Shown in pieces: positions 43,073-56,167 of a stretch of DNA of 64,000 nt. Each line of letters opens with the position of its first letter. Position 1 is the stretch's first letter. The translations under genes were made by a program, and so were the position numbers. The notes beneath the pieces were generated by a model. The model saw only the letters and a program-made list of their open reading frames with translations. It made no database searches and had not been told where the DNA came from. The stretch is from Hofstenia miamia. Its lineage: Eukaryota > Xenacoelomorpha > Acoela. The stretch lies in assembly GCA_004352715.1 (NCBI GenBank), contig SCFE01000079.1, positions 718,808 through 782,807 on the forward strand, in the 5' to 3' direction.

Positions 43073-45956
43073 TTTATGGTATTTGCAAATAGATTTTAAT
43101 CAAGTTCCAGTTTAAGCATTAATGATTTTTCTTCTGAGTTTTTCTGATAAAGTTTTATAACTTCATTTGAATACTTGTAGACATTCATTGCAACCTTGTC
43201 TTTTGAAGGGATGGATAATATTTACCTACTCCATAATTGAATTGTAGCATCAGTGCTGGATGTTGTTGTCATCCATTCTAAATGTTTTCATTTATAATTT
43301 TGCATTTGTAAATATATAGAAATTAGTATTGTATATAAGACCAACTTTTAGCTGTAAATGGAGAACAGTGTTAGAACAATTTAACTTGTTGTAATGTCAA
43401 GAGGGTAATGTGCCATCCCAGTGATACTACAGAATTGCAAATTTGTGAAGTCATTTATTGTTATGCATTGAGGTTAGCTCATATAATTGTCTCCTTCCTC
43501 CATGCAAACAATTCTAGCAGCAATTAATTCTGATTTTTATGCAACAACACAACTGTGGAGAGAGAATATTAGTCCCCAACTGTCTCATCCTCTACTTAAT
43601 TCATTAAATTAAAATATGACTTCCTCTGAAACATTTTTAGTAAACTTTGCATTGCCCCAACATTTTCTACATAACAATCAACAAATCAGCTCTCTGAGGA
43701 TAGTTGCTAAGGCAAAAGTTACAACTGAAATGAAACTTTTTGTCCACAATGTTGTATGAAGTTGAAACTGCTATGACACACAATTTCTTGGTCTGAAGTA
43801 GTAAGTACACATGGCTGACTATAAATTTCATTGAGGGCTATTGAGGTGCATAGTATTTCTGTTGTGCAATTGCAGAGTTTCAGCCTCATATAGATGATGG
43901 AACAATACGGAATTCTTGACAGTTGGTACTTTGGTGAAAAAGCTTTTAGCAAAATTTGTAATGCTCATGGAAAATGATAATACACAAAGTTGTTGTAAAA
44001 TGGTTAATGAGTATTTGAGACACACACCTCTTACTTAAACAAAGAATATTCAAAGTATGCTTAAGCTGCAAGACATGTACAAATGAGGGGCAAGTTGAAG
44101 ATTGCATTTTGATGCAAATCCACAAGGTTTGTATTCCTAATACTGAAAAGATTATAGAATTATTTGTGGAATTTTGAAAGAGGATGCCTTCTATAAAGTA
44201 TATTTTTTCCTTTCTTGGATTCATTTTGTGATCAATATTTCTGTCCATCAATCATGTTAATTTTGTGCTTTGATTAGAATATAAAACAAACTATAGCATA
44301 AACAAAGTTTCTGTCCACCCCAGTGTGTATAGCATCTAATTCACTTAAGGACTTGATAAATCATTAAATTTGAGGTGTTGAGTTGACCTTAAGGTTAGGC
44401 ATAGGATGTGTGTTTTTCCAATAAGCACATAACATATCTTGATTTTCTTTAGTTTTCATGTGGTTGGGTAACGGAAATAGCAACTTTAAAAATTCACTGC
44501 AATTTAAGGATTTCATGAAATTCCTAATTAACAATCATACTGTAAAACATTTACATTAAAATATTGTGGCTTAGCAATGTTAAGTGTGTTCACCAAATGC
44601 TAAAACATTGAATAATTTTTTCAAAGAATTATAAATTATGTTTTTTTATAGAAATTTTTGTTTTTTTGCTATTAGCTTGTATTTCAAATTTCATGAAATT
44701 TAATATTACAATTATATCTTTTCTAAACCAATTCTATTAAATTACATAATTCAATTGAAGACATGCATATGTATGATTAAAAAATAGGTATGTATTTAAA
44801 TGAATAGGTCTTTTAGGGCATTGTTATTAACTAAGTATATTAAGTTCCAATAATCAAGGGAAAATTCTAAAAATATTTGGCAATGGAATTCTTTTTAAGT
44901 TTAACCTGAGAGACAGTTCACAAAAGAATGAATTAAGAGTTTCAAACAGACTACATATATATCATGTCATTCTATCAAAGAATATAAAATAATTGTCTAT
45001 TGCTTCAAGTAATATATATTTTAATTTGTTTTAGAAAATTTTTGTTTTTGCATTAAGTTGACATATTTGTTCAATATAAACTAGGTTGTTCCTGAAATTA
45101 AAATAAATTTAAAGACACATTATTCTGTTATAATAAGGGCAAAAGTTTGAAATAGGAATTCAAAATGTTTAAGAGTATACATATAATTCACTCACTATCT
45201 TTAGGTACCAGAAAAAGGATGGTATTATATCATGATCATTGTAATAATGAAGAAAGTACTCTATATTATGTAAAATATTAATGACAGGTTGAAATTTTCA
45301 ACTTCACTATATTTCACGCATTTTTTTTGCTGCAAATTCGTAAAAAACTCTTTGAAAGTAATTCCTTCACATCATTGTAATGCAGAATGTAGTAGACAGG
45401 TGAATAGATGAAGTCAATGGTCAACACACAAGCTCTGAATTAATGAATGAATGCAGATTCTCTAACTAATTCTATTTGAGTTTAAGGGGATGCATAATGA
45501 CACACAAGTCAAATTATTTTCAATATCACAAGGTTTCTTGTGTACCTCTTTAGCATACATATAATCTAAAATATACTCATTTGTGATAGTCATGTATATA
45601 TCTATACAAAATCAAGTTGGTAGAACATTCTACAATAACTTTAACTTATTTTTTATCCAAATTTGTAGTTTGTAATGAAAACGTAACAAAAGTGAGATTA
45701 GAGTTATGCTATTCTTAGAAACTCTAATATTTGATTATTTCAAAGGATTACTCACATGAGAAAATTTCGAAACTATAATGTTTATTACAAATTCAACCGT
45801 TATGAATCAATGTCTAAATCACTATATGCACAACAATATATACTTATCGAATTCGAACAATTTGTCTCTAATTTGTTTATATCATTGCAACCTTTGTCCT
45901 CTTCTACATGTACAATAATCATTAATATAACTCCATGCAAGACACTCTTGTAGCAT
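43073..45956. other. CpG-poor, A/T-rich region without recognised features
   Basis: No coding match on either strand. GTATATAAGACC near 43,332 resembles a TATA box. Several 65-101 codon minus-strand frames at 43.7-44.25 kb lack any family signature. CG dinucleotides reappear near 45.3 kb. Confidence 0.4.
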
Positions 45957-45964
45957 GTCTGCAT

Positions 45965-46444
45965 CAGTGTATTGTCGTGTATACATACATACACGAAAAA
46001 TACACGAAACGACTGAATTTGATACATACATGTACATACACGAACGATTTTGAGATACATACACAATACACGGTGCCCAAAATAAGCGTCAGATTTTGAA
46101 TACATGAAATATATTTACTATCCCTCAACCCCAAGTTCAACACGTGCCAGACTAATTAAAATGACATAACAGGCAGTGGCGTGGTGTAGGCTGGGATGCT
46201 TCGTAGGAATTTTAGAAATCAACATTCGAGTAGATATCAAAAACACAAAACAAACAATTGGACAGCGCAGTGCATACACACAGCGTAAATAAAAAATACA
46301 TGTTATAATACATGAAAATTTGCATTCAGGTTTACTGAAATACATGAAATACATACACGATAGTATGGACTACATACTCGTACATACGCGCAAAAATCCG
46401 GATACATACATACTAGTTTACTATCCCTACACGACAATACTCTG
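45965..46444. mobile_element. 480-bp miniature hAT-type element
   Basis: The left end CAGTGTATTGTCGTGTA and the inverse of the right end CAGAGTATTGTCGTGTA differ at one base. The flanking octamers GTCTGCAT (45,957-45,964) and GTCTGTAT (46,445-46,452) differ at one base and fit the nTnnnnAn hAT duplication pattern. The interior is rich in ACATACACGA and GATACATACA motifs. It is non-coding; minus-strand frames across it are repeat translation. Confidence 0.85.
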
Positions 46445-46452
46445 GTCTGTAT

Positions 46453-49400
46453 TTTGATAGAGTCTCGTTTTTTGATAAACTAGAGGGTGAATTTGTAAAA
46501 CGAATTTGAAACATAAAAACACAAGTAGGTTATTCAACAATAGAAGAATTCAATTGGGAAATGTGATACACTTTAAACAAGGAGCTAGCTGCGAAGTGAT
46601 TTTTGCTTAAAAAGTTTAGTCACACATCAGAATTTTTGTATCACACCACTGAATCCGGCTTAAACTGAACAAGGAATCGAATTTTTGATTCCACAGATTC
46701 AAATCCAAATCTAACATAGATTCAGATTCTATTTCCAATATTCGCAAGGCACTAGCATATATGATCGCATGCATTGGTAAACATGTTCAAATACAATATT
46801 GAAAATTTGTAATAAAGTGTAATGCAGAACCTGAAGATATTTAAAAAGATACAAAATTTTCCACTATCAATTCCAATTTCTATTAAAAATTGAATTTTTT
46901 GCATACCTAATGTTCATGTTCAAGAAATCGAGATGTTGAAAGCCGAATCTTAACTGATATTGTTTAGATAGATCAACCAAGTCTATTGAGGAATGCTGTG
47001 CGCTTTAGTGGAACAGTTATTGAAAACGGCTTTAAAACGAAAAGACAGAGGAGACAATCGTCTATCCTGTGGTGCTTTCAGATTTTAGATTTCTTCATTA
47101 GTTCGAATGTTATAAGCGTTTTAAAACATGAGGAAACCATTACAAATTTTTAAAAATCCTTAGTGGAAACAGGCTTATCAATCAGAATTCTGAAGAAATA
47201 GCGGAATGGGCTCTTGAACGACTAACAACTTAAACTTAGGTTTATTAACGAATAAAATTTGATTGATGAGCAGAAATATTGCGCATGTATTTTCATTGAT
47301 ACTTACTGTTTGCTTGAGGTTTTACATATAATGTTATTGCAGAAATTTATTGGTCTTTGCCTGATTTTTTAAGTAATAAAAAATACTTCCTGTTGGATCA
47401 AAGCCATTCGACAAGTAGGCTTAAAAAATAATTATTTTTATAACTTATAGCCACCATAAAAGCTCGTTAGAAAGCAAGATAAACAGAATTTCGTGAAAAA
47501 TTCAAGATCTATGCTTCAATATACAGCTAAATACACAAACTAAAGAGTATTTTTGCCTAACTTTTAAATTTTCTATATTTTTGCATGAAGCTAACATATT
47601 TAGTTGATCTGACGTAGCCCTAACATTTGTTAAATCATGAACCAATTTGTTATCACTCCAGTTTTGCTTAGAAAGTTATGGTTTACAAAAAAATATAAAA
47701 CACGGCAGTAACAAGTGTGAGAATTCTAAATATTTGCTAAAACTCAGATTTAATTGAGAGTGAACTTACAAGATTGAAAAAGAATGAGCCAATGCAGCCC
47801 AAAACTACTAGTTATAAGAGTCCACTATTAGGACTACATGTTCCACATAAACTTAACCCTATTTCTACTAGTGTTACGTTTAAGTAACAAAACACTTTTC
47901 CCACATTTCTGAATAATTCAATCCAAGTCTGTTAAGAAATATTGAAAGCCTCTTGCATGGACACGTCTACGGGGTTGGGCCCGCTCATGCAATGATAACG
48001 ATTTATGGTAAAACTAATTCCTGTGCCTGAAGTACATGCAAAAAATGATTTTTTTCAATGATAAATTCGATTTTTCTAAAAAATATTCAAATTCTTTCAG
48101 ATAACGAGGCGGTCTAATGCTTAAGTTAATTTGAAAATATATACCCACCACAAATTTTGTCATTTGTGATTTTACTAAAACGCAATCCGTTTATACCCAG
48201 GCACACTTATATTTCTGTATTAAGTGTCTTCTAAAGCTGTAGAATTCTGCTAAAACTGACGAGCAGGAGAATTGGTTTTTTTGAATTTGCAAAAAATTTC
48301 ATTGGCAAGTTTAGACTTGATGTCTAAACTTATGACAATAACTGCAAAACAAATTTAGAAAATGTATTTAAGCCTGCTTTTTTCAATAATATTGTAAGAT
48401 CACACCCATATTATATATTATATATATTGGGATTTTAAATAGAAAATTTCTTGGCATAAATAAAGTTGTAACTGGTGTGAAAATATAAAATATATCATGA
48501 TGATCGAATTTTTTAGATCAAAGGCAATACTGTAAATCCTAGGACCCTGAATATTTATGGTAACCACAACATGTGTTGTATACGCAACACAATGCTCCAA
48601 ATCTGTTAATTAGTTAGTAAAGTGCAATAGTTTAAATTGTTTTTCAAAACATCATAAAAATCTAAATACTTCCAAAGCAGTTTAAGATTATGTAAATTTA
48701 ATGGCACGAACGTGACTGAGTAATATATAAAACTAGAATACTGCTTTTAACATAACACTGCAAAGTGCGCATCTATCATTGTCAATACAATAAATTACAT
48801 GCAATTCCCAATTTTATATATATTCTCATGGGTTCTTTTAATAAGGCAAGACTGAGTTTTATATTGATTAGGAAGGGACATACTGAATTTTGACAACTAT
48901 TATTCACTGTAATTGATAGTTTACCTAATTTTTAATTAATGAAACTTCATTTAAGAAAGACAGAAAATCAATTAGAGGATGACGTCATAACCAAAAAAAG
49001 TATAACAAATGAAAAATGATCAAATATGATTATTAAATGCAAATTCAAGATTCATAGATAAAGTAGGTCACTAAATTTGCTTAAATAAATTTTTATTTAA
49101 AACCGAAAGAAGAATTTATATTCTGAAGCAAGCGAACTCTAAATATAAACTTCGAGTTGTTTATCGAAAAATCAACAGCTGCATATTGTGTTTGATTTAG
49201 TTTACGTAGTAGTTTGGAAAAGTTCGTAGATTTTGTCACTGTTTTTGACTATAAAATACAGCTAACTAATTCATGCAATTTATTTTCACCTACTAATTTA
49301 TTTTCTTGATATGTGTAATTTATTTTTGTTTATGACGCAATGGCATCTTCAACACCTATTCCTTTTTTAGTTGTTAATTTTTCACTGTTGTTAAATATCT

Positions 49401-49956
49401 GTTTAAAATTTTTGGTATTGATTGGATTGGAATATAGATTGATAGGCTTGCCAAATTTGTTTTAGGCAATCTTTGATAAATTAGCGTTAATTTTAAGGAA
49501 TATATTCAAGAATGATTTCTTTAATGATTTTCCAAATCAATAAAAGCAAATTCTATCACCAGCCATTAAAGGTTGCTGCTAGTTGACCATGTGTACATAA
49601 GAGCCCAATATTCTTGCCCATTTAGGCTAAGTGTAAGCTCAAATTGTAAGAAATTTGCTTAATTGCGAGAAAATATTATTGGTTAAATTCAATTTTAAGG
49701 ATTTCAAATGTAAATTTACTGATATTATTGTATTCGCACAAGGCTTATTCGTTTGTGATTTTCACTAACAAGTACTACTAGTTATCATGCTACCAATTGA
49801 TGGTTATGTAACAGTGGCTATCTACAAATCCTAATCAATATCAATGTTCACTAGCAGAAAGTTAAATTTCAACCCCAGCACTTAAACACACTCTCTAAAA
49901 CATTTTCCAAGCTTGAGTGTCACAAAAACGAACTGAATATTCAAGCGTTAACATGA
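46453..49956. other. Long A/T-rich stretch, nothing recognised
   Basis: No frame on either strand shows family features, no good splice-bounded exon was identified, and no paired terminal repeats were found. A short TA run lies at about 48,411-48,428. Confidence 0.4.
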
Positions 49957-49964
49957 AGCTTGAT

Positions 49965-50141
49965 CAAGCCTGTAGCCAGACCAAATCCCCAGGGGGGCAC
50001 ACCTATGACGTAATGATATATTGAAAGCTGATTAGTGGTGTGTTTTTAAATGTTCAAAGGGGGGACCCTTTTATATTTTTTTGGCACTACTGCTTACATT
50101 TTTCTCAGGGGGGGGGGCGTGCCCCCGTGGCTACAGCCTTG
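49965..50141. mobile_element. 177-bp miniature hAT-type element
   Basis: The ends CAAGCCTGTAGCCA (left) and the inverse CAAGGCTGTAGCCA (right) are followed inward by G-rich tracts. The octamer AGCTTGAT flanks both sides perfectly (49,957-49,964 and 50,142-50,149). Non-coding. The end sequence with adjoining poly-G is a common look for miniature hAT derivatives. Confidence 0.9.
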
Positions 50142-50149
50142 AGCTTGAT

Positions 50150-51682
50150 TATTTCTCATATCCATGATGTAGATGTTGTCATAAAAATGATTGAAAGAAT
50201 GAATCAAGTACTTTGAACCAAGAATTGACTCAAGACAGGATTTTTCAAAAAAAATTTAATCATGCACTTTCTGATGCTTGGTCAGATATTAAAGTGGGGC
50301 TCTACAGACTTTGCGTCATACTACACGTGGTAAACAATCCAGATTGCATTACACCACATTGACCCACTTAATAAATTCTGTTTCAATATTAATCGTATTA
50401 CTCCTATGGTCTCATATTTTCATAGATGCACTCCACCACACCAAAACAGTGGCGTTTTTTCTCTCACCACAATTTTATATGCATAAAGAAGCACAAAACC
50501 AGAAAATAGTAATATATTTCAATTGTAAGTTTTAACTAAAAAAGAATGATACACAAATTTTTTTTCTAAAAAAACTATCCAAAATGGCAACATGGGCATT
50601 AAGACAAGGTCATTGAGACGCTGCTCATCCATTTGGCTTTGCAAGTAAATCTAAGGCATGTAAAGAACGGTAAATGCCCGTGCATGCATACTTTGAAAAT
50701 AGGAATCAATAGAGAGATTGTCAGAAGAGCGTTGAGGGGTTCATAAATTTCTTTGTCGCGGTTTTTCAGCAAAAAGTGAGTATTTCAGATTCATCACATG
50801 CAATAACATTCTCATTTAGAAATGAGGGGAGTTGACTTCCACAATTCTTTATATTCATCACTAATTTCAGCATCTTGTTTCAAGCAATGTTGTACTGGTA
50901 TTAAGCATGTGATCTCACATGTCTGCTGTACCGTCGTGAAATGGAGAATGAAAAAACAAACTTTTCTACAGATTAAGTTTTTCTAAAAATACTCTGGACC
51001 TGGAGAACAGCTTAAAGGCTGTTAACATATTGCATCATCACTGTGAGATTTGAATCCGCTTTCTAAAAATCAGCAGCAAACCATGATTGATAGGTGGCAA
51101 TCTTCAAAATATCCAAACAACCGTAGCCTTAATCTTAACAATGATAAAAGATGTTAACCGCGATATATCTTTCCGAATTGAATTTTCAATTTTTAGTTTA
51201 CCTCACTGAATTTTTCTGCCTTTAAATTTCCAGTAGTCAATTATAAACTCAAAAAATCTAACGATGTAGGGTTTAAAAATATTCGATTCTTACGAAGCCT
51301 TGCATTTTTAGGTTTTCAAATATTTGACTACTAATTACTATAAAAACATTAACTGTAACCATTTCAATATATTCCTACTTAATATTTGGAGCTCTTACTA
51401 CATGTTGCATAAACACGTTAACAAAATTATTAATTGGAAATATATGTACATTTGTCAAGGATGCAAGAATGTGTTCAATTAAAAGTAGAAAATTTGCACT
51501 TCCCTACTTGCATGTCAAATAACAACTTGTGTAGGCGTAATTTTATAACTAATTTTGAGGGAAAACACGTTCTTCTTTTTGAAATGTTCTAAGAGACAGA
51601 GTCTGATTGCTTGAATTTGTTCCTAGAAAATTACATTTGCTTGACACAAACCTAATTCCACCTCTTCTGCATTGTAATGAAC

Positions 51683-51683
<1 letters not shown>
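50150..51683. other. Spacer with a weak transposase echo
   Basis: Near 50,590-50,640 the minus strand reads QMDEQRLNDLVLMPM, which resembles the 'M.Q.RLN.LALL.IH' end of some hAT transposases. Flanking frames are broken and too short to confirm. Otherwise A/T-rich, with no supported gene. Confidence 0.25.
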
Positions 51684-51719
<36 letters not shown>

Positions 51720-51724
<5 letters not shown>

Positions 51725-52198
51725 GATGAAGATATAAAAGAAACTAAGAAAGACATATATTGGAAATTACCATTCATTGAAAATAACACAATTCAATTGA
51801 AAAATAAACTACGATCATTTAATACTATTTTAAAATTTACGAATATTATTCCAATATTTCAATCATTCAAAACTCTAAATTTAATTCGCAACAAAGATCA
51901 AATATCAAAAGGATTGGCTTCATCACTAGTTTATAAATATACTTGTGATGATTGTAAGAAATCATACATCGGTGAAACCATTCGTCATTTTGATACGCGA
52001 ATCAAAGAGCGCATCAATGGCCATTTAACATCAGATATTTTTAATCATATTCATAATATCAGTATTGAAAATTTTATGATCATTAGAAGAACAAAATATA
52101 CAAAAATTGCAGAAGCCATTGAAATTACCAACATCGACAAAACAAAGTTATTAAATAAACAGATTAATCCAACTAAGTATTTATATTTATTTTAGATT
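51720..52198 (+). pseudogene. GIY-YIG endonuclease end of a Penelope-like element
   Basis: Read from the end of the TA tract: SDEDIKETKKDIYWKLPFIE, then a linker (NIIPIFQSFKTLNLIRNKDQ), then LVYKYTCDDCKKSYIGETIR and HFDTRIKERI, ending KYLYLF and a stop. VYKYTC-x2-C...SYIGET..R is the Penelope-type GIY-YIG endonuclease with its characteristic CxxC; a possible catalytic Glu lies in IAEAIEI. There is no internal stop. The N-terminal reverse transcriptase is missing, so it is a dead 5'-truncated copy even though the remaining frame is clean. Confidence 0.85.
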
Positions 52199-52259
52199 TT
52201 ATTTTATAATTTTAGTGTAGTTTATATATTGTAAAAATATTTTTGCCGCAAATTATTTG

Positions 52260-52290
52260 CTGATGATGATTATATAATATAATCGAAACG
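52260..52290 (+). ncRNA. Hammerhead-like core in the Penelope-like 3' region (candidate)
   Basis: CTGATGA (52,260-52,266) is followed by a perfect 7-bp stem, GATTATA (52,268-52,274) and TATAATC (52,278-52,284) with loop TAA, and then GAAAC. CUGAUGA-stem-GAAAC is the conserved core of hammerhead ribozymes, which are documented in Penelope-like elements. Here one extra U precedes stem II, and I could not find a convincing stem I or a cleavage site, so self-cleavage is unproven. Confidence 0.35.
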
Positions 52291-52310
52291 TTCAATGTGT
52301 TTTCCTTTTA

Positions 52311-52346
<36 letters not shown>

Positions 52347-52349
<3 letters not shown>

Positions 52350-54775
52350 AAAATTTAGCAGAATTTCTATTGCGAATTAATTAATTTTATTGGTAAAAGA
52401 TCGTTTTCGTTAGCTGGTTCTTCAATTTAAAATTCTTTACAATGGAATGTTAGATCTTGCAATAATTACGAAACTTAAAAAAATAGTTTAAAGTCACACT
52501 TGCTCAGTCAATTAATTACAGAAGAACACGGAGAAATTCCAATTTATTAAATGCTCTTTTGAAAAGATTTTGTAAAAATGCCCAAGATAAATTTAATTAC
52601 CGAATTTTGCTTTAACTATTCTTTTCTTGCATAAAATTGTACTCTATAACTGCAAATTCTCTCTGTATAAGAAAGGATTCTTTTATAATTACTCCCATAA
52701 ATAGACCGGTAAAACTTTTCCAAAGGCTTAAGGTATCTTATTCCTCGAATAACTTTACAAAAAGTTAGATTATATTGTTCAATCTTTGCTGAGAGGTATG
52801 TGCTACGAATTACGGATTAATATACTCATTTCCTAAAATTCCCAACGGAATATAATAAAACAGGTTTTGTACAAATATTTGATATGGTATTGGTATTAAA
52901 TTACCTTAAGTGAAACATAATATTCAAATAATAAAATTTTTTTGAAAAAAAGTAATTTTTTCAAAATGACTCTTTGACTTGTTTATTTTGTTTCTGTAAT
53001 TTCAAAAAATCTTTTAGCTATTTTACGTCTTAGCCCCACAAAATCATGTAGCTAACATTTATACATATATCTTATATGATAGAAATAATTTTTAGTCAAT
53101 AATCAGACGAATATGACGAACTTAGGAAATTATCCCAAAAAGGGTCATTCATAATATATCTTAGACACATTTTTAGTTTAATATAATAATGCCAAGACAA
53201 AAACGGCGCATATAATTTGATTTCCAGAAATAGTTAAACTATGAGTAAATTTTTTATTATTTACAATATGACTCTGTAAGATTACTTTAACTTCCACACT
53301 TATAAATCTAAAACTAATATTGATTTTACTCGGTTTATTGAACTACAAAATCGGGCAATAATTTTTCACAACTATAAATTACCTTGGAGATTAGTCGAAG
53401 TAATGCTTTGTGATTTAGATATTTTGAAGACGTCAAAATTCTGCTTTGTCAACATAGAATCATATTAATTGTTGGGAATGGGTAAATTTTCAAGTAGGAA
53501 GTGCTCTTGATTTACAGAAGATATTAAAACAATCGAAAAACAAATTAGTTCATTTGAAACAAAGGTGATTTTTACAAAAATTTATATTATTATATATATA
53601 CTGCACAAATAATGATAAAATAATTTTGTGTTTCTAAATACACAAATTAAAAAATGTTTTAATGAGGGCATAAGTTGAAGATATTTTCATGATTTTACCA
53701 TATTATATTATAGAGTTCAAATTTATCTATATCTAAAGAAGAATGCAAAATAAAAAACTAATAGCTAACACTATACTAAGATATAAAATATAAAGGATGC
53801 ATTGTGTTAGAGTCAAACAACAATAACTCAAAAACGGAATTTAACTGGGTATAGAGATTGACTACGCATAGGAAATCCCAATGACAAATTATACATTATT
53901 GTAAAAAGGTGCAACTATCATTGAATTTTTTCTGTAACTGAAAATGAACATGGATCATGTTGGGTCAATTTTCTAAAAGCAAAAATATGTTATTTACTCC
54001 CTTCTAAACATAATAGGAATAAACTTTAAACTTTGATTACTATATATATTTCATAAAAGAAAAGCTGTAGTGAAACTGAAATACTGATGAAATAATATCA
54101 GAAATTTTTTCAAAGGACAAATCCAGAATAAAATTTAATCAATTACATAATTAAATTATTTGCAGAATGAAATGAATTGCAGTTAAATTCAAGACAAATG
54201 AATCCCAGTAGAACGTGAACTAATTAGATGCATAATCTTTATTAATTCCACAGAAATGCTGAAGAGTAAATTATAGATGTGAAGGGTCGGAAAAATTTGT
54301 ACTTGACAAAATTTATTTGTAGAATAAATGATAGCAAGCATAAAGAAGATGTTGATCATAAATCAATTATAATTCTCTCGTGGAATGAAACGATGTCTAA
54401 ACCGTATTCACATGCAGTTAGGATTTCGTATGCAATGCAAAAGCAAATTTTCATTAATTTATAAAAGCACGAATTTCTTTGACTTTAATATTAATAATTT
54501 TTAAAGAAAATTAGCCTACTAATTTTGATATGAGATCACTAGCGACAGTTATTGATGGAAGCAGTGTCTTTCTCGACTTGTACTGTCAACAAAAATTTTT
54601 ATATTGCATCAAATTTCAATATAATTAATGAATTTAATAGAACTTCATATTTTTATGAAACATTTTTGGAAAGCAATATCAATAGTTGCATTCCTCTTTA
54701 TTACTGTAATAATATCTTGAAAATTTAGGTCACGCATACAATTGTCAACGTTATTCATTACTAAGTTGGCCAATT
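52347..54775. other. A/T-rich stretch, nothing recognised
   Basis: No supported gene, RNA or paired repeats. A 61-codon plus-strand frame at 54,279-54,464 has no family features. Confidence 0.4.
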
Positions 54776-54792
54776 TTATATATATATATACA

Positions 54793-54825
<33 letters not shown>
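54776..54825. repeat. (TA)n microsatellite
   Basis: About 50 bases of TA dinucleotides broken once by CAG. Confidence 0.95.
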
Positions 54826-54828
<3 letters not shown>

Positions 54829-56167
54829 TAATAAAATGAAAATACTGGAACTCATCATATATCACATCACAAACGTGTGTCGCATGTGTAAAAAGTACAA
54901 TGGTAAACACACAATGCTTCAAAAAAAAATTAATTTAAGAATTTGTTGAAAGAAAATTTACTAACAATTGCCTATAACCAATAAATATTTAGATCCCTTT
55001 TGATTTTTAACATTTAGTATCGTAGCGTCGTTTTCTACTTTGCTTAGTTGTAGATATTTGTTTGAATTTTGTAAACATGTATAAGTATTAAATATGTGAA
55101 ACTGTTTACTTGCAAAAGTGAAACACTTAGACGCAATTTGAAAAAGGGTAAATGTAACTATTAAACCAAGAACTGCATAAGAAAGTAGCCCTTGCAATTA
55201 AACAACATATATATTGAATGGAAATGAACAGCTGTAAGCAGTTGATATTCTAATAATATCAATAGAGATCAAAGTTATTGTACATAAATTTACTATATTA
55301 TATATCCATAAATAAAATAACATACAATTGATTTGAATATGCTAAATGATAGAATTCATGTAAAAGTATTATTTAGACTTTTTATGAGGATGGATTAAGG
55401 TATTAGTAGTAATAATAATAATAATAATAATAATATAATATCTTGAATTTACTGTACAAAACTACAAATACTGATTGTGGAAAACTCAGTAATTCTAGGT
55501 CATTACAACAAATGAATCTGCAGTTGTTACATTGACAGTGGATAACCTATAAACAAGTTTGCAATTACTAGTACTTGGCAAATAAAATAGTTCCAGGGCA
55601 AGTGTAGGAATTAACCTTTCAGTCCAGTTGGCATAAATGCATCCATGGAAGGAGGCATTCTGTATGAAGCCAAAAGTTGTGTTCAAGTATGTCATACATG
55701 TTGTTGTACAATTTGATCATGTTAGTTCAAAGAACAATCTTTACTAAGAATAGCCAATTCTTTTTCAGAAACGGGCGATGAAATCTATCTTATCTTTCCA
55801 TTTGACCCTCACTGCCTTAAAGCGATGGAAAATACACGTATGTACAAAACACCATTTTGAGGTGCATAGAAAGTGACATCTATAATATATAATACATAAT
55901 AATAATAATAATATATATGATGATGATGATCATATTTATTAGTTTTGATAAAAACATCTACACTATTAAAATCGCTAAGTTCTTGGGTTTAACGTTGATT
56001 ATATATATATATACATATACGGGCTTTGGCTTTGGATACAAAATTTTAAAATATCTACAAGGCGCTGGATACAAAAAATTATATACAGGCGCAAGATACT
56101 ATGGAAAATCGGAAAGTGCGGGTGGTGGATACAAATTCCATAGGATCTAGAGTCCGTATATATATAT
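54826..56167. other. Microsatellite-rich spacer before a gap
   Basis: A minus-strand frame at 55,197-54,961 begins with a hydrophobic stretch (LLSYAVLGLIVTFTLFQIAS) after AAG and before a weak GTAAAC donor; it might be a membrane-segment exon, but support is thin. (AAT)n lies at about 55,409-55,435, mixed AT/AAT repeats at 55,885-55,916 and (TGA)n at 55,918-55,930. At 56,025-56,150 a T/G-rich GGATACAAA motif recurs about every 35 bases (near 56,034, 56,068 and 56,127), a short diverged tandem array cut by the gap. Confidence 0.35.

Larger units (their letters stand above)
31500..45300. other. CpG-depleted block built of retroelement fragments
   Basis: Within this stretch CG dinucleotides are nearly absent: many successive 60-base lines around 36.4-39.0 kb have none, although C and G are each common there. 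In the flanking DNA CG occurs regularly. The block coincides with the Ty3/gypsy-like and non-LTR fragments. CpG loss of this kind is what long-term cytosine methylation and deamination produce; a different origin of the block is the alternative. Edges are judged by eye to within several hundred bases. Confidence 0.8.
51684..52346 (+). mobile_element. 5'-truncated Penelope-like element inside a (TA)n tract
   Basis: A C-terminal Penelope-like ORF (51,720-52,195) and about 115 bp of 3' sequence are bounded on both sides by TA dinucleotide runs (51,684-51,722 and 52,313-52,346). The layout suggests insertion into, or mobilisation with, a TA microsatellite. No reverse transcriptase part remains. 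The 3' region contains a structured CTGATGA...CGAAACG motif. Confidence 0.8.

Noticed and set aside
45800-46354. Cysteine-rich minus-strand frames resembling secreted proteins
   Set aside because: They translate the ACATACACGA-type repeats of the 480-bp miniature element; the Cys pattern is a by-product.
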